Shown: positions 30,279 through 40,800 of the stretch, piece after piece
Layout: each line of letters opens with the position of its first letter
Position numbering within the stretch: position 1 is the first letter of the stretch
Source: Trichomonas tenax
Taxonomy: Eukaryota; Parabasalia; Trichomonadida; Trichomonadidae
Length of the DNA: 45,520 nucleotides
Direction of reading: 5' to 3'
Assembly (NCBI GenBank): GCA_023091735.1
Contig: JALKBU010000360.1
Span: 1-45,520, forward strand
Position numbers and translations under genes: made by a program
Notes under the pieces: generated by a model
The model's input: only the letters and a program-made list of their open reading frames with translations
What the model was told of the DNA's origin: nothing
The model's database searches: none

Positions 30279-30995
30279 ATGTCTAGCGATCGTGAACTTA
30301 AGTTCTTCATGGCCCGCGTTGCTGATCAGGCAGAGCGCCATCTGGACGTCATCACATACATCAAGGAAATCATCGATCTTGATGCAAAGCTTTCACTCGA
30401 TGAACGCAATCTTCTCAGTGTTGCTTACAAGGCCCTCACCGGCAACCGCCGCACAGCCCTCCGCAGCGTCAACGCCTTCCTCGAGGACCCATCAATCCAG
30501 GGTGCCAAAGAGCGCGAGAACCGCCTTATTGAACTTCGCAACTCTCTTGTCCAGGAGCTCGACAACTACTGCAACGAAATTGTTCAACTCGTCGACGAGA
30601 AGCTCCTCCCAGCTGCCGAGGATGCCATCAGCAAAGTTTTCTACTGGAAGCTCAAGGCAGATTACTTCCGCTATAGTGTCGAGTTCAAGGACGAGGCCGC
30701 CCGTGCACAGGGCTCCGAGGCTGCTAAGAAGGCATACGAGAGCGCAATGAACCTCGCCAAGGACCTCAGCAAGGCTAACCCACAGTATCTCGGCCTTGCC
30801 CTCAACTACAGCGTTTTCCTCTATGAGATCATTGGACAGAAGAACGAAGCTATCGAACTTGCAGACAAGTCATTCAAGGAGGCAGTCGGCCTCATCGACA
30901 AGCTCGAGGAAGACGAGTACAGCGAAGCCACACTCATCCTCCAGCTCCTCAAGGACAACGTTCAGCTCTGGACAGATGATCAGAACGCCGAGTAA
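30279..30995 (+). CDS. 14-3-3 protein
   Basis: The 238-residue, all-helical 14-3-3 adaptor binds phosphoserine/threonine peptides as a dimer. Conserved groove residues are K51 in RNLLSVAYKALTGNRR, R57/R58, and R131-Y132 in KADYFRYSVEF; LALNYSVFLYEI near residue 170 is also diagnostic. The ATG at 30279 (MSSDRELKFFMARVADQAER) gives standard length; an upstream TTG-initiated extension to 30234 would be atypical. The codon usage is strongly GC-biased (CTC, GCC, AAG), typical of highly expressed genes in this type of genome. It lies between two direct copies of a broken kelch gene. Confidence 0.96.
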   Translation: MSSDRELKFFMARVADQAERHLDVITYIKEIIDLDAKLSLDERNLLSVAYKALTGNRRTALRSVNAFLEDPSIQGAKERENRLIELRNSLVQELDNYCNEIVQLVDEKLLPAAEDAISKVFYWKLKADYFRYSVEFKDEAARAQGSEAAKKAYESAMNLAKDLSKANPQYLGLALNYSVFLYEIIGQKNEAIELADKSFKEAVGLIDKLEEDEYSEATLILQLLKDNVQLWTDDQNAE

Positions 30996-31685
30996 ATTTT
31001 TCTAAATTTCGGTATAAAATTTTGAGGACGTATTAAAAATTCTTTAAGCTACTATGATCTTTTCTAATTTTTTCCTTGATGCAATTTCAACCAATTTAGT
31101 TGTTTTCGATTCGATTTATTTGTTATCAGATTTGATATCTGAGACAAAAATAGATTTAAAGCTTTACAATTAGCATGATATGAATCTCCGCGCTCCATAT
31201 CAGACGAACAGCACATTGGTAAATCTATATCAATAGGGTCTTGTTTATTCAATTTAAAATATTAATTTGGAACCTCTTTTGATGAAATAAAGATGTGAAT
31301 GGAATATGCGAAGGTGGTTCAAATAACAATATATTGATGTGAAGTCATTTTTTTTGATTCTTTATTTCACTTCACAAAACAAGTGCAAACTTTGTATAAC
31401 TATGTGCGTATGTTTTTGTAGGTTTTTGTATTATTGCTATGAACGTGTTATGATTTGAAATTGATTTTATATTGATGATACAATACGAATACTTTATTAT
31501 GATGTAATGTTAAATTATAGCATCGGAAGTATACTTTCATAATGTGCCATTATGATTGTATGAATCATAAAGCATAATCCAATATGAATCGACTAATGCA
31601 TCCTTGAAAATAACCTTTTTTTTAAAAAAAAGTTTTGTTTCTAGATCATCAAGAAAGTACTTAAAAATAGAACAAATAATAATAT
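30996..31685. other. AT-rich intergenic region
   Basis: Convergent spacer between the 14-3-3 gene and kelch copy 2. The last about 10 nt (AGAACAAATAATAAT) already match the 3' flank of copy 1. No gene is seen. Confidence 0.4.
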
Positions 31686-32820
31686 TCAGCTGCTAAGCTT
31701 CATCATGTCAAGGAAGTCCGTCTGTTGATTCATGGCGGCGATGCATTCAGAAACATGGAAAACAAAGATCGGAGGAGGAGGAGAATAGAATGGACGACCG
31801 AGTGTGATACAGACATCACCTGATGTTTCACGATAGACACATAATTCGCCTGACATTCGTGGAACCATGAAGACGCCGCTTGAATCAACACCGCAGTCGG
31901 CAACATTCGTTGTGTCATAATCTGGAATGACACAGAAAACGAACCACCAATTCTTGACGGTGTCGTATGCACGAACCATCGCATACTTCTGTTTGTCGAT
32001 GAATCCGCCGATCAGGATGAGATACCTGTCGACAGTGATGAGATAAGAACTTTTGAGATCGAATGAAGGCGGAGAGCCTGTCACTGTGATGCTGTCAATC
32101 ATCTTCGTGTCGAAATCGAAGATGATCATATCATCAAGTTTCGATGCACAACATATATACAACTTGTGCCAGATTTACAGCCCAACATGCATTCTCACGT
32201 CCAGGGACCTCCGAGTGAAATTGTTTCCATGAATTTGTTAGAATGTCATATATCCAGAGATCCTTTAATATTTTACCATTTGTGCCTCCCAAAACAACAA
32301 TTTGATTGTTGCAAGCAGCCATAACATGTCCAGTCATTGCGTATGGCATTTCTGTATCACAGTGAATCTGTTTAACTTGCATTGAGTTCAAATCAATCGA
32401 ATGAAAATCAGAGAAATATTTTGACTGCTATTGGCCACCAAATAAGAAAACCGATGACACAACGACAACAGAAGTCGTTCCATTACGTGGTGATTGTGTA
32501 TATCCTGTTAAATTAAGCTTTGTCCAAACTTCATTCTTAAGATTTAAAGTCCAAACATCATTTAAATAGTTTCCTCTTTCAGACAGTCCATACCCCATTA
32601 ATGCAATATCTCTGTCAGCAACATAGCAGTAAAATACATCAATTCTGCTTTCATGTGTCAAAGAGTTTGGTAAATACGCCGACCACTTCGATTGCATGTG
32701 AGTCTCACGAATTTTGTTCATTGTAGCTGCTGGATGTGCTACGGACTTTCTCTTCTTCATGAACATCATTCCTTTGAAGCTTTTATGGTGATAAAACTCT
32801 GCGCTTTCGAGTCCTCCCAT
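31686..32820 (-). pseudogene. Kelch-repeat gene, copy 2, broken
   Basis: The layout is the same as copy 1, offset by 4552 bp. It shares the in-frame TAG (32428-32430), the frameshift near 32152 and the final TAG (31686). The DNA is identical to copy 1 from about 31677 to 32623, then becomes diverged: within the first about 55 codons the proteins differ at many positions (KSFKGMMFMKKRKSVAHPAA versus KGFTGMKSMKKRTSLVRQPR). A TCATAA initiator-like element lies 14 nt upstream of the ATG, so the copy may still be transcribed. The shared lesions with diverged 5' ends indicate gene conversion after an older duplication. Confidence 0.85.
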
Positions 32821-33806
32821 GAATAAATATTTATGAGAAAATCTTTATTGAAAATTTTGCTTTCATTGCAGAAAACATATCAATAAATGATGTAATGGTT
32901 GATGGTATCGAAATTTTTCGGTTTTGCTGGTGAAAAATTGTCCTTTGGTACTTTTTATTTGAGAGGAAAAGTGTCAATAATCAATTTTATTTTTGATTTA
33001 AATCAATTCTAAGCATATTTTAAATTGTTACTCAAATTATTTTCCATCGTTAAAAACATTCAATTGATTTGTCAAATATATTTTTGTGTTAAAAATTATC
33101 GTTGCGACTACCCAAAAATTTTAACCGATTTGATGTTAAAATACTCATCAATGCAAAAGAGAACATGTAAAAAATAACAAAATTTGATGTTTGGATCATT
33201 TTGCTATGAAAGGCTGGAATGTTCCCAATAATAAGGATTTGCATTTCGATTATACAATGAACTGCATCTGCTTATTAATATACTAGAGTTAGATAGTGTT
33301 TCTACTAACTCATTTTATGTTTTGTAATATTTTACTAAAATTTCTCGATAATCAAAAAGCTAAAAGCTATTTGAATGATGTTTAATTTTTAATATTATTT
33401 ATACGATAAATCTTAAATCATCATAGAAAATCATGAAATTTTATAACTGAACGATAGAAAAATAGCTTTATTGTGGCTTTTTATCATTACCATTGACACA
33501 TGTCACCAATGTATTGAGATTCCAAGGGATAAAACCATCAAATCAAATATTCGCTCCAATTCAACAAGAAACCATTGCAAAATGTCATATTCTAATATAT
33601 ATCTATTCCCAATGTACAGTTTAATCAAATTACTGAATAATGAAGGCAATGTAGCAAATTTATTGTCGAAATCTTTTTATTATTTCGACAAAAACCAATT
33701 TGTGATTATAACGAAAGAAACAGTTTATATAAAAGTGGAAGAAAGATCGTATTTGATAAGATAAATTTAGAAATAAAAAAGTTGAACAAAAATATATATA
33801 AAATTC
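32821..33806. other. Intergenic region with one doubtful ORF
   Basis: The first about 250 bp are a diverged duplicate of the region upstream of kelch copy 1. A 60-codon ATG frame at 33582-33764 (MSYSNIYLFPMYSLIKLLNN) has a protein-like composition but no recognised family; it may be a decayed gene piece. Confidence 0.35.
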
Positions 33807-36800
33807 TCATATTTCATCGTCATCATCAAGATCAACGTTGAAAGTCTTGAGAGCCGCCTTAAGATCGAAGTTTTCATCAACATCATCATCGTCGTCTTCG
33901 AGATCGAGATCCTGAGAAAGCTTCATGTAGAAGCCATCATTTTCCTCTTTAGTCTGTTTCTGGAGATCGTCTGAGTTTGCGCTAATCTCCTCATTGACCT
34001 CCTCGTCATTGCTCTTCATTAAATCGGCATCATTGATGACGACCTTTGATCCTTTCTTCTCTTCTTCGTGTGGCTCTTCATCCTCTTCTTCTTCATCATC
34101 TGGAATGTTCATGCGCTTCCTGAACTCATCGAGGTCATTGATATCGAAGTCATCTTCCTCTTCTAATGTTTCGTCGATATTTGCTAACTCTTCTTCAATC
34201 TTCTTGACCATGTCTGCATCAATCTCTAGATCTTTAGCGTTCTCGTCATCATTAAGTGGTGGTGCTGGCTCATCCAAATCCTCGGCTTTGATTTCCTCTG
34301 GATCTTCAAATGGCTGCTTGTTCTCTCTTGGAGACTTCTCTGGTGTCTGCGTTCCCTTGACAGCGTGGTCGTTCTCGTCCTCCTCTTCTTCCTCGACATC
34401 AAGGTGATTGTTCTTGATGTATTCTTTAAGTGCATCCATGTCTAATATATCCTCTTCTTCTTCCTCGTTGTCCATCTTGAGCTCTATTCCAGAGTGTTCC
34501 GCGTCTTCGTTTGGCGGAAGAACTTCGCTGCCTTCGTTATTGGCGTCAGATTCTTTCTTCTTCTGCTCTGAGTCTGTTTCCTCAGGGAAGTTTGGCTGTG
34601 TTGGACTTGGTGGACCAGAGAATCTGATTTCGTCATTCTCGGAGTCTCTTTCGATGATAACATCTTCACCAATCTTTTGGATTGATGTGTTTGAAGATCC
34701 AACTTTGATCTTATGAACTTTGATGAGTGCAATTTCATCAACTTCTTCCTCTTCTTCTTCAGCCTTTGGCTCTTCTTCCTTCATTGGTGTCGATTGTTTC
34801 TGTGGTGAAGATTTCTGTGGTGTCTGGTGTTTCTGCTGTGGTGCTGGCTTCTCTCCTGGCTTTTGCTCCTCAGAGATTTCTTCCTCCTCATCCTCGATGA
34901 TGTTCTGGAGATTGATCTTTCCAAGGTTTGTCTTCTTGAGTGATGTATTGAGTTCCTGATCGATGTTGGAGGCTTCTTCATCGTCGAGTTGTGATGCCTC
35001 TTCCTCTTCTTCCTCCTCTTCATCAATTCTGATGGACTTGATGAACTTCTGGAGTTTCTCGATCCTCTCTTTGTAATCCTTGTTGTTGTATGTATCTTCG
35101 TCTGTTGGATCTTCCATTGGTGAGTCGAGAGCAACATCAAAGTCGTCCCGCTTGATCTCCTTGTCCACTTCTCTTTCCTTGACTTCTTTCTCTTCTTCTT
35201 CAACGTCATCAACATCGGCATCGTTCTCATCTTCTTCCATGGCAACAGCATTTTCTTCTTCAGCATTTGATTGCTCCTCTGACTTCTTCTCTGGCTCTGG
35301 GATTGTTTCCTCTTCGAAGAGTGATGAGATAGACTCTTCTTGCTTGGCTGGTTTCTCTTCTGGCTTAACGCCGCGTGCACTGGCGATTCTCTCATTGACT
35401 CTTCTGATGAGTTCATCAGCAGACGACAAATCTTCGGAATCATCATCAATGGTCAAGATTCTGTTGTTGGCCTTGAGCTTATCCTTTTGCTGCTGCTCTT
35501 TTTGCTGCTTCTTTGTTGTGAATTGTGGAATATTTAAGTCTGATGAATTTGAAGAGATTGAAATATGTGAATTCTTTGTGTTCCTTGGATTCTTGAGGAT
35601 GGACTTTGGTTTTTCGTCAACAATCGAGTCGACGCTGTCCTCATTAGAATCATTTGAGTCGATTGGCTCATTTTGGCGAACTTTAGTGAGAATTTCTCTG
35701 GTTTTTGAGACTGGTTCTTGCCTCTTTGGTGACTTTGATTGTTTTGCATCATCATCTTCAATATGTTTGCTTAAATTCTTAATCTTTTGTGTTTGTTGAG
35801 CAATAAACTCAGAAACGCTTGTTTCGGACTCAGAATCGTATATTATTGAACGTGCTGTCTTTTTATCCATCTGTTTTCCTTTGCTTGGTTTCATTTGAAG
35901 AATAGAAATGTCAGAAGACTCAGAATCGTTAATTTCTAAGAATGATGATTTCTTCTGTTGTGGCTTTGTTGATTTGCTTGGGATCTGGCCAGATTTGCGT
36001 GTCTGTGATGAAATTTGAATGGAATCATCTGAATATGAATCGGAAATCTCCAAAATTCCTCTAGCATTCTTCCTCTGGTGTGGAGCATGTGTTGACTTCT
36101 TTGGTGAAGCATATTTCGCTGGCAAATCGACAACTGAAGAAATTGAAGATGAATCATCGGAAAATTCTAATTTGCTGAGTAATGACTTCTTTTGTGGCTT
36201 CTTAGCAGAATTTCGCTTTGATTGCATCGAAAACTCAGAATCATCTGAATCGTCTGAATAACTGTTATCGCCGTAACGTTTGTGAGATGTCGAATGCTTT
36301 GCCTGAGAATTTCTATCGCGTGATGAGATGGATCTCCTCTTTTGTGCGAAATTAATTAAAATATCGTCATCGCCAGAGTCTGAAGAGCTCAAATCATAAA
36401 TTGGAACAATACTGTTACGCCTTGGAACGGATTTCTGGAACTTGCGTGAGTTTAATCTGATATTATCTTCAAAATCAGAATCTGAAGAATCTTCAAGAAG
36501 TTCATCAAGCTCTTCTCTCGTAAATTTTGGTGGTTGGTTGCTAACCTTGTGAGAATTTGTTGTTGATTTCTTTTGTTGTGGAATAAAATCGAAAGAATCA
36601 GAATCTGATGAAGAAAAGCTTGCATGAAGCAAAGCATTGAGATCATAATTCTTTCCTAAGAGAGAATTCTTTGGTTTTGGCTGATTTTGTTGATTATTGA
36701 AGTATCTGCTCGAAAAAGTTGACGGCTGTTGACCATATTTATTTTGCTGTGCGGATCCTTTGTAAGCAGGAACAACACTTGGCCTATTTCCGCATCTTGG

Positions 36801-37061
36801 CTGGTTATATTGAGGATTTGAGAGACATTGCTGATTACGATTTGCAGGAATTGCTGCTCTTGGTGCTCCAATCGATGCATTTGGCTGTTTCAGCGGCGAT
36901 TCGCTACGTTTTGGTGGCGCGTACGCTCTAACTGTTTGATGAATTTTCGATGCAGGGTACTGAGACAGATTTCCATATGGTTTTCGCGGTGGATTGTAAT
37001 AGCTTCCGTTCATTTGAGGTGCATTGAGCTTTTTAGCACTCTCGACTCTGTGAAAACTCAT
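33807..37061 (-). CDS. Large acidic, Ser/Asp-repeat protein of unknown function
   Basis: The protein has 1084 residues and no recognised globular domain. Residues 1-140 are basic and rich in Asn, Gln, Pro and Tyr. Residues about 140-550 hold roughly ten short acidic-hydrophobic motifs, each followed by a basic linker: for example SSDSDSFDFI (151-160), IYDLSSSDSGDDD (221-233), ILEISDSYSDD (336-346), FLEINDSESSD (374-384), IIYDSESE (406-413) and ILTIDDDSED (535-544). Residues 560-1084 are very Glu/Asp-rich with probable coiled-coil stretches and end DVDLDDDDEI. The motifs resemble SUMO-interacting or casein-kinase-2 sites. A nuclear or scaffold role is plausible but unproven. The ATG at 37061 is the only reasonable start. 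Confidence 0.8.
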   Translation of the reverse strand: MSFHRVESAKKLNAPQMNGSYYNPPRKPYGNLSQYPASKIHQTVRAYAPPKRSESPLKQPNASIGAPRAAIPANRNQQCLSNPQYNQPRCGNRPSVVPAYKGSAQQNKYGQQPSTFSSRYFNNQQNQPKPKNSLLGKNYDLNALLHASFSSSDSDSFDFIPQQKKSTTNSHKVSNQPPKFTREELDELLEDSSDSDFEDNIRLNSRKFQKSVPRRNSIVPIYDLSSSDSGDDDILINFAQKRRSISSRDRNSQAKHSTSHKRYGDNSYSDDSDDSEFSMQSKRNSAKKPQKKSLLSKLEFSDDSSSISSVVDLPAKYASPKKSTHAPHQRKNARGILEISDSYSDDSIQISSQTRKSGQIPSKSTKPQQKKSSFLEINDSESSDISILQMKPSKGKQMDKKTARSIIYDSESETSVSEFIAQQTQKIKNLSKHIEDDDAKQSKSPKRQEPVSKTREILTKVRQNEPIDSNDSNEDSVDSIVDEKPKSILKNPRNTKNSHISISSNSSDLNIPQFTTKKQQKEQQQKDKLKANNRILTIDDDSEDLSSADELIRRVNERIASARGVKPEEKPAKQEESISSLFEEETIPEPEKKSEEQSNAEEENAVAMEEDENDADVDDVEEEEKEVKEREVDKEIKRDDFDVALDSPMEDPTDEDTYNNKDYKERIEKLQKFIKSIRIDEEEEEEEEASQLDDEEASNIDQELNTSLKKTNLGKINLQNIIEDEEEEISEEQKPGEKPAPQQKHQTPQKSSPQKQSTPMKEEEPKAEEEEEEVDEIALIKVHKIKVGSSNTSIQKIGEDVIIERDSENDEIRFSGPPSPTQPNFPEETDSEQKKKESDANNEGSEVLPPNEDAEHSGIELKMDNEEEEEDILDMDALKEYIKNNHLDVEEEEEDENDHAVKGTQTPEKSPRENKQPFEDPEEIKAEDLDEPAPPLNDDENAKDLEIDADMVKKIEEELANIDETLEEEDDFDINDLDEFRKRMNIPDDEEEEDEEPHEEEKKGSKVVINDADLMKSNDEEVNEEISANSDDLQKQTKEENDGFYMKLSQDLDLEDDDDDVDENFDLKAALKTFNVDLDDDDEI

Positions 37062-37850
37062 GATTTATTTATTTGTAAAATCGAAAAAAATTGAATAAGT
37101 GTAGCTTTATTGACCGTTTACTTGTTAACGTTAAAATTCTTTCGGAAATTTTGGTGATTTTGGGATGCCTGTTATCACTGTGCATGTTTCCACTGGACAA
37201 ATTGATCAAAAAACTTTCATATCGCATTCATCAAAAGTGAAAAAATCTTCAATATCTAAATCACTAACTCTATATTTTTACACTACAACCATAATTACCA
37301 CATCATGCTATATATATTTCTCATATAGTTGCATATATATTAGCTTTAATTGATGAATTTTTGTCAATATTTGTGAAATTTTCGTTCCATGCTTGAAATC
37401 CACTATGAACAGATCTGTCCTTCTATTAATTGATTAAAACATGAGCATTTCTTTGAAATTTAAGAGAAAAGATTTGATTTAATGATTATTTAAAGAATAA
37501 ACATTGCAGCATTCTCCCATCTTGTAACGCAGAGCCAGCATCTCAAAAACAGAGCTAATATAAGCATGAATTTATGTATATTTCCACCAAAATCGTGTTT
37601 ATAAGTAATTAACGTTGACAACCGAATATCAAGTACATTTTCTTCTGGCACTCACCGGTAAACGTCAAAAATGGAATGAGCAAAGCAAGTAAGATCGATT
37701 AATCGAATAAAAAATTTTCAACAAACATCAAATATGAAGCTATTCCTCGTGCCTGATGGATTTTGACTGATGTTTTAAATCAAAGAATATCGATGTTAGT
37801 TTTAAAACAATTCTTTTTATTTTCAAAAATAAATGTATAAAATATAGATA
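37062..37850. other. AT-rich intergenic region
   Basis: About 790 bp between the acidic protein and IFT140, which lie in tandem on the minus strand. A 62-codon frame at 37165-37353 has low-complexity composition and no recognised family. Nothing else is seen. Confidence 0.4.
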
Positions 37851-40800
37851 TTAGAAGTCGTCTTCGATAGGGTCGACAACATCATCTGGCATACTGTCGA
37901 TCTTGCTTCTGTCTACAGTTGGTTCTTCGTCGACATATTCTATTCCCGCCATTCTGTAAATTTTCTTCAATTGATCGACTTCCATGAACCACTTCAAGTC
38001 GACGCCATTCTTTCTCATATTCTCGAGAATTCTCTGTGCTTGCGTGAAATTTCCAAGCTCCACGAAGTACTGAACGAGGAGCATGTAAACATCCTCGAGT
38101 CTCAAACAGATATCGACACCGCGTGTCTGGAGAAGTTCGTTGCAGATGCACTGCATACGCATTGGATCGCTCTGAACACATTCTGATGCTTCGATATACA
38201 TTTCTATCCATCTGATCTTTTGAAGTTGAGACATAACGATTGCTTCTCTGTCCCTTGTCATCTCTGTCTTGGCCATTGTCTGGTGAGCACGTCTGAGGAG
38301 ATCCAAGGCCTTCTTGTAATCCTGGAAGTCATCGATCTCTGTCTGTGCAGAGCGTTCGAGGAACTGCGAGATCTTATCATAGCTGCCAGCACGCTGATAG
38401 AATTGCATTGCTGTGACGAAGAGTGGCTCGCCTTCTCTTGGATTCTGATCTGCCAGATAATCTGCGGCCATGATGAAAGCATCCTTTCTCTTGAGCTTGT
38501 TTGCAAACCTGATAACTTTCTCTGGATCGTCGCCTCTGATAATATCCTTCATTGCTGAAATGTGATCGTTGAGACGCATCCAAACCTTTGAAGCAATGTT
38601 GAACAACTGCTGCTGTTCGCATAACAAAGCAACTTGTTTGGCTTCAACTTCATCAGCGGTCTGTGAAAGTTCTTCCATAAGGGATGCAGGGAGCTGAATA
38701 TCGTGCTCGTTTGCAATCTTACTTGCTTCCTGGAAGTTATGAGCAAGCGCAAGGAAATATGCTGCACGGGCCCAATCATCTCTTGCAACAAAGAAGTTTG
38801 CAGCATTCTCAAGAACTTCGTGATCTGACTTATCTGTAATTGTATCTGAAATTTCAGCGAGTGCACCAACAAGCTGGTTCTCAAGGCAAAGGCTGATAGC
38901 TTTATTAACTCTTCCTGCTCTGTGCCATAAGAGAACTGCTGTTCTTATGTTTTCATCTTCCTCATATTTCTTTGCTGCACGGGCCAATAAGGTTGGTGGT
39001 GCAGATAAACTGAGTGATAAGATCTGGTTTTCCATTCCTTGTTCGAATGCGAATTGGAAGGCAGCAGCATTTTGGTGAGCTCCCTTGAATAAGTTCAATA
39101 TTTCTTTTTTCATTGTTTCTTGCTCTTCTGGTGAAACAGTTGGCAATCTCTTCATCATTAAACGAGCGAGACTACAAATAGCGCCTCTATCACCTGTTGT
39201 TGCAACTCTTCTCGCCGCTTCTTGCCACTGCTTTGTGATGCATAAGACTCTCAAGCTCTCCTTCAATTCACCGCATAAGTCGTAGTGAGTGATCGCTGTA
39301 TCAAACTGTGTTTTGTACTCGTAATATCTGCCAAGCCATAAATGAAGCTGTGGATCAGAGCTTCCATCATTAGCGGCTCTGAAGATAACAGAAAGATCTC
39401 CTTTGTGCATAGCCATTCTGAGAATATCTGCGCCATTAGGACCGCTCTGGCTGTATGCTTTAATAGCTTCAGCATCGTTACCTTCGGTTTCTGCAAGATG
39501 GCCTCTGAGATAATTTGCTGCTCTAATTGGGAGTTTATCTGTTGGTGTGCAAATATCAGCAGCGTCATCGTATGATGTGGATGTAATGTTATTCAAGAAG
39601 TCGAGTTTGTCACCAATTCTAACTTCAGCAGAGGTCAAAATCTTGCTGCAAGTCTCAGCGAGTTGTTTCTCGCCAATGTTGAGGCAGAATTTCATTGCAT
39701 TTCTTGCAACTCCTTCTTCTTTGATAGCGTTAACTATAGTCTCAACACCGTTCTTATCGCCAGTGAAAATGCAGTAGTAAATGCTTGTTAAGATTCTTCT
39801 TGTCTGGCCTTCAAGACCATCGACATCGACAAGCTGAGGAATTAAAAGTGTATTAACTGAGTTCTCTGTAGAAATCTGTGAGCGAGTTCCAATAACGCAT
39901 GTGTATATTCTTGGGACTTCGACTTTGAACATCAAACGAGTCTGTGTTGAAGGACGACTCTTCATCATCACAACATTCAAGTCTGTGGAAATGAAGCATG
40001 GAATAACAAATGATGGTGTCTGGATGCATAAAAGACGCTCACTGACTGTATCCCAAAGATGAACAAGTGGAACACCACCTTCTGGAGCGACAGGAACTGT
40101 CCTTCCAATCTTTGGTGAATGGAGATAAACATTAGGACCAAGAATCCAGCGTCCACGCTCCATAATATCGATACTGACTGAAAGGCAAAAGCCGCCTCTT
40201 GAAATGGAGATTGAGCGAATTCTGTGGAGCGGCTCTGGAATTTCTAACTTTGATGTTGAAATGAAAGATGGATTACGCTTTGAAACATCGAACAAAACAA
40301 CATCATGTGCTTCTGAAAGAAGGCAGAGATATCTACCGTTAATTGATGTCCATCTAATTGGAGAATCTATATCGATTGGAATTGAGGATCTTGTTTCACC
40401 TTGCTTATTATGAACTTCAAGATTCGATCCGTTGACAACATAAACTGTATCACCGAGGATTTCGACGTTTGTTCCTGGTATAGGGAATTGACAAACAGAT
40501 GTCAATGATCCATAACCCATGGAATGCATGTATGCTGTTGTCTTTGATAGAATAAGTAAGTTATTTGCAGACGCTGCCATTTTTTCAATTGTGAAATCGA
40601 ACTTTTGACGAAGTGCGCCTGTCAAAGAAATGCTTTTAGAGTCAGTCTGAATTGCTGTGACATCCTTAGAAACAACGCATCGGATCAATGGAATCTGGCA
40701 TGTGTTGTAGCTTCCATCTTGAAGAATAACTAAAGCCTCTTTAACATATGGCGACCATATGATTTTCTGTGCTTTTGTCTGTGTTTCAAGCATACGAACA

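Noticed and set aside
35080..35799. 239-codon Ser-rich frame opposite the acidic protein
   Set aside because: Reverse reading of Glu/Asp codons (GAA, GAT give TTC, ATC) produces long Ser/Phe frames; no other support.
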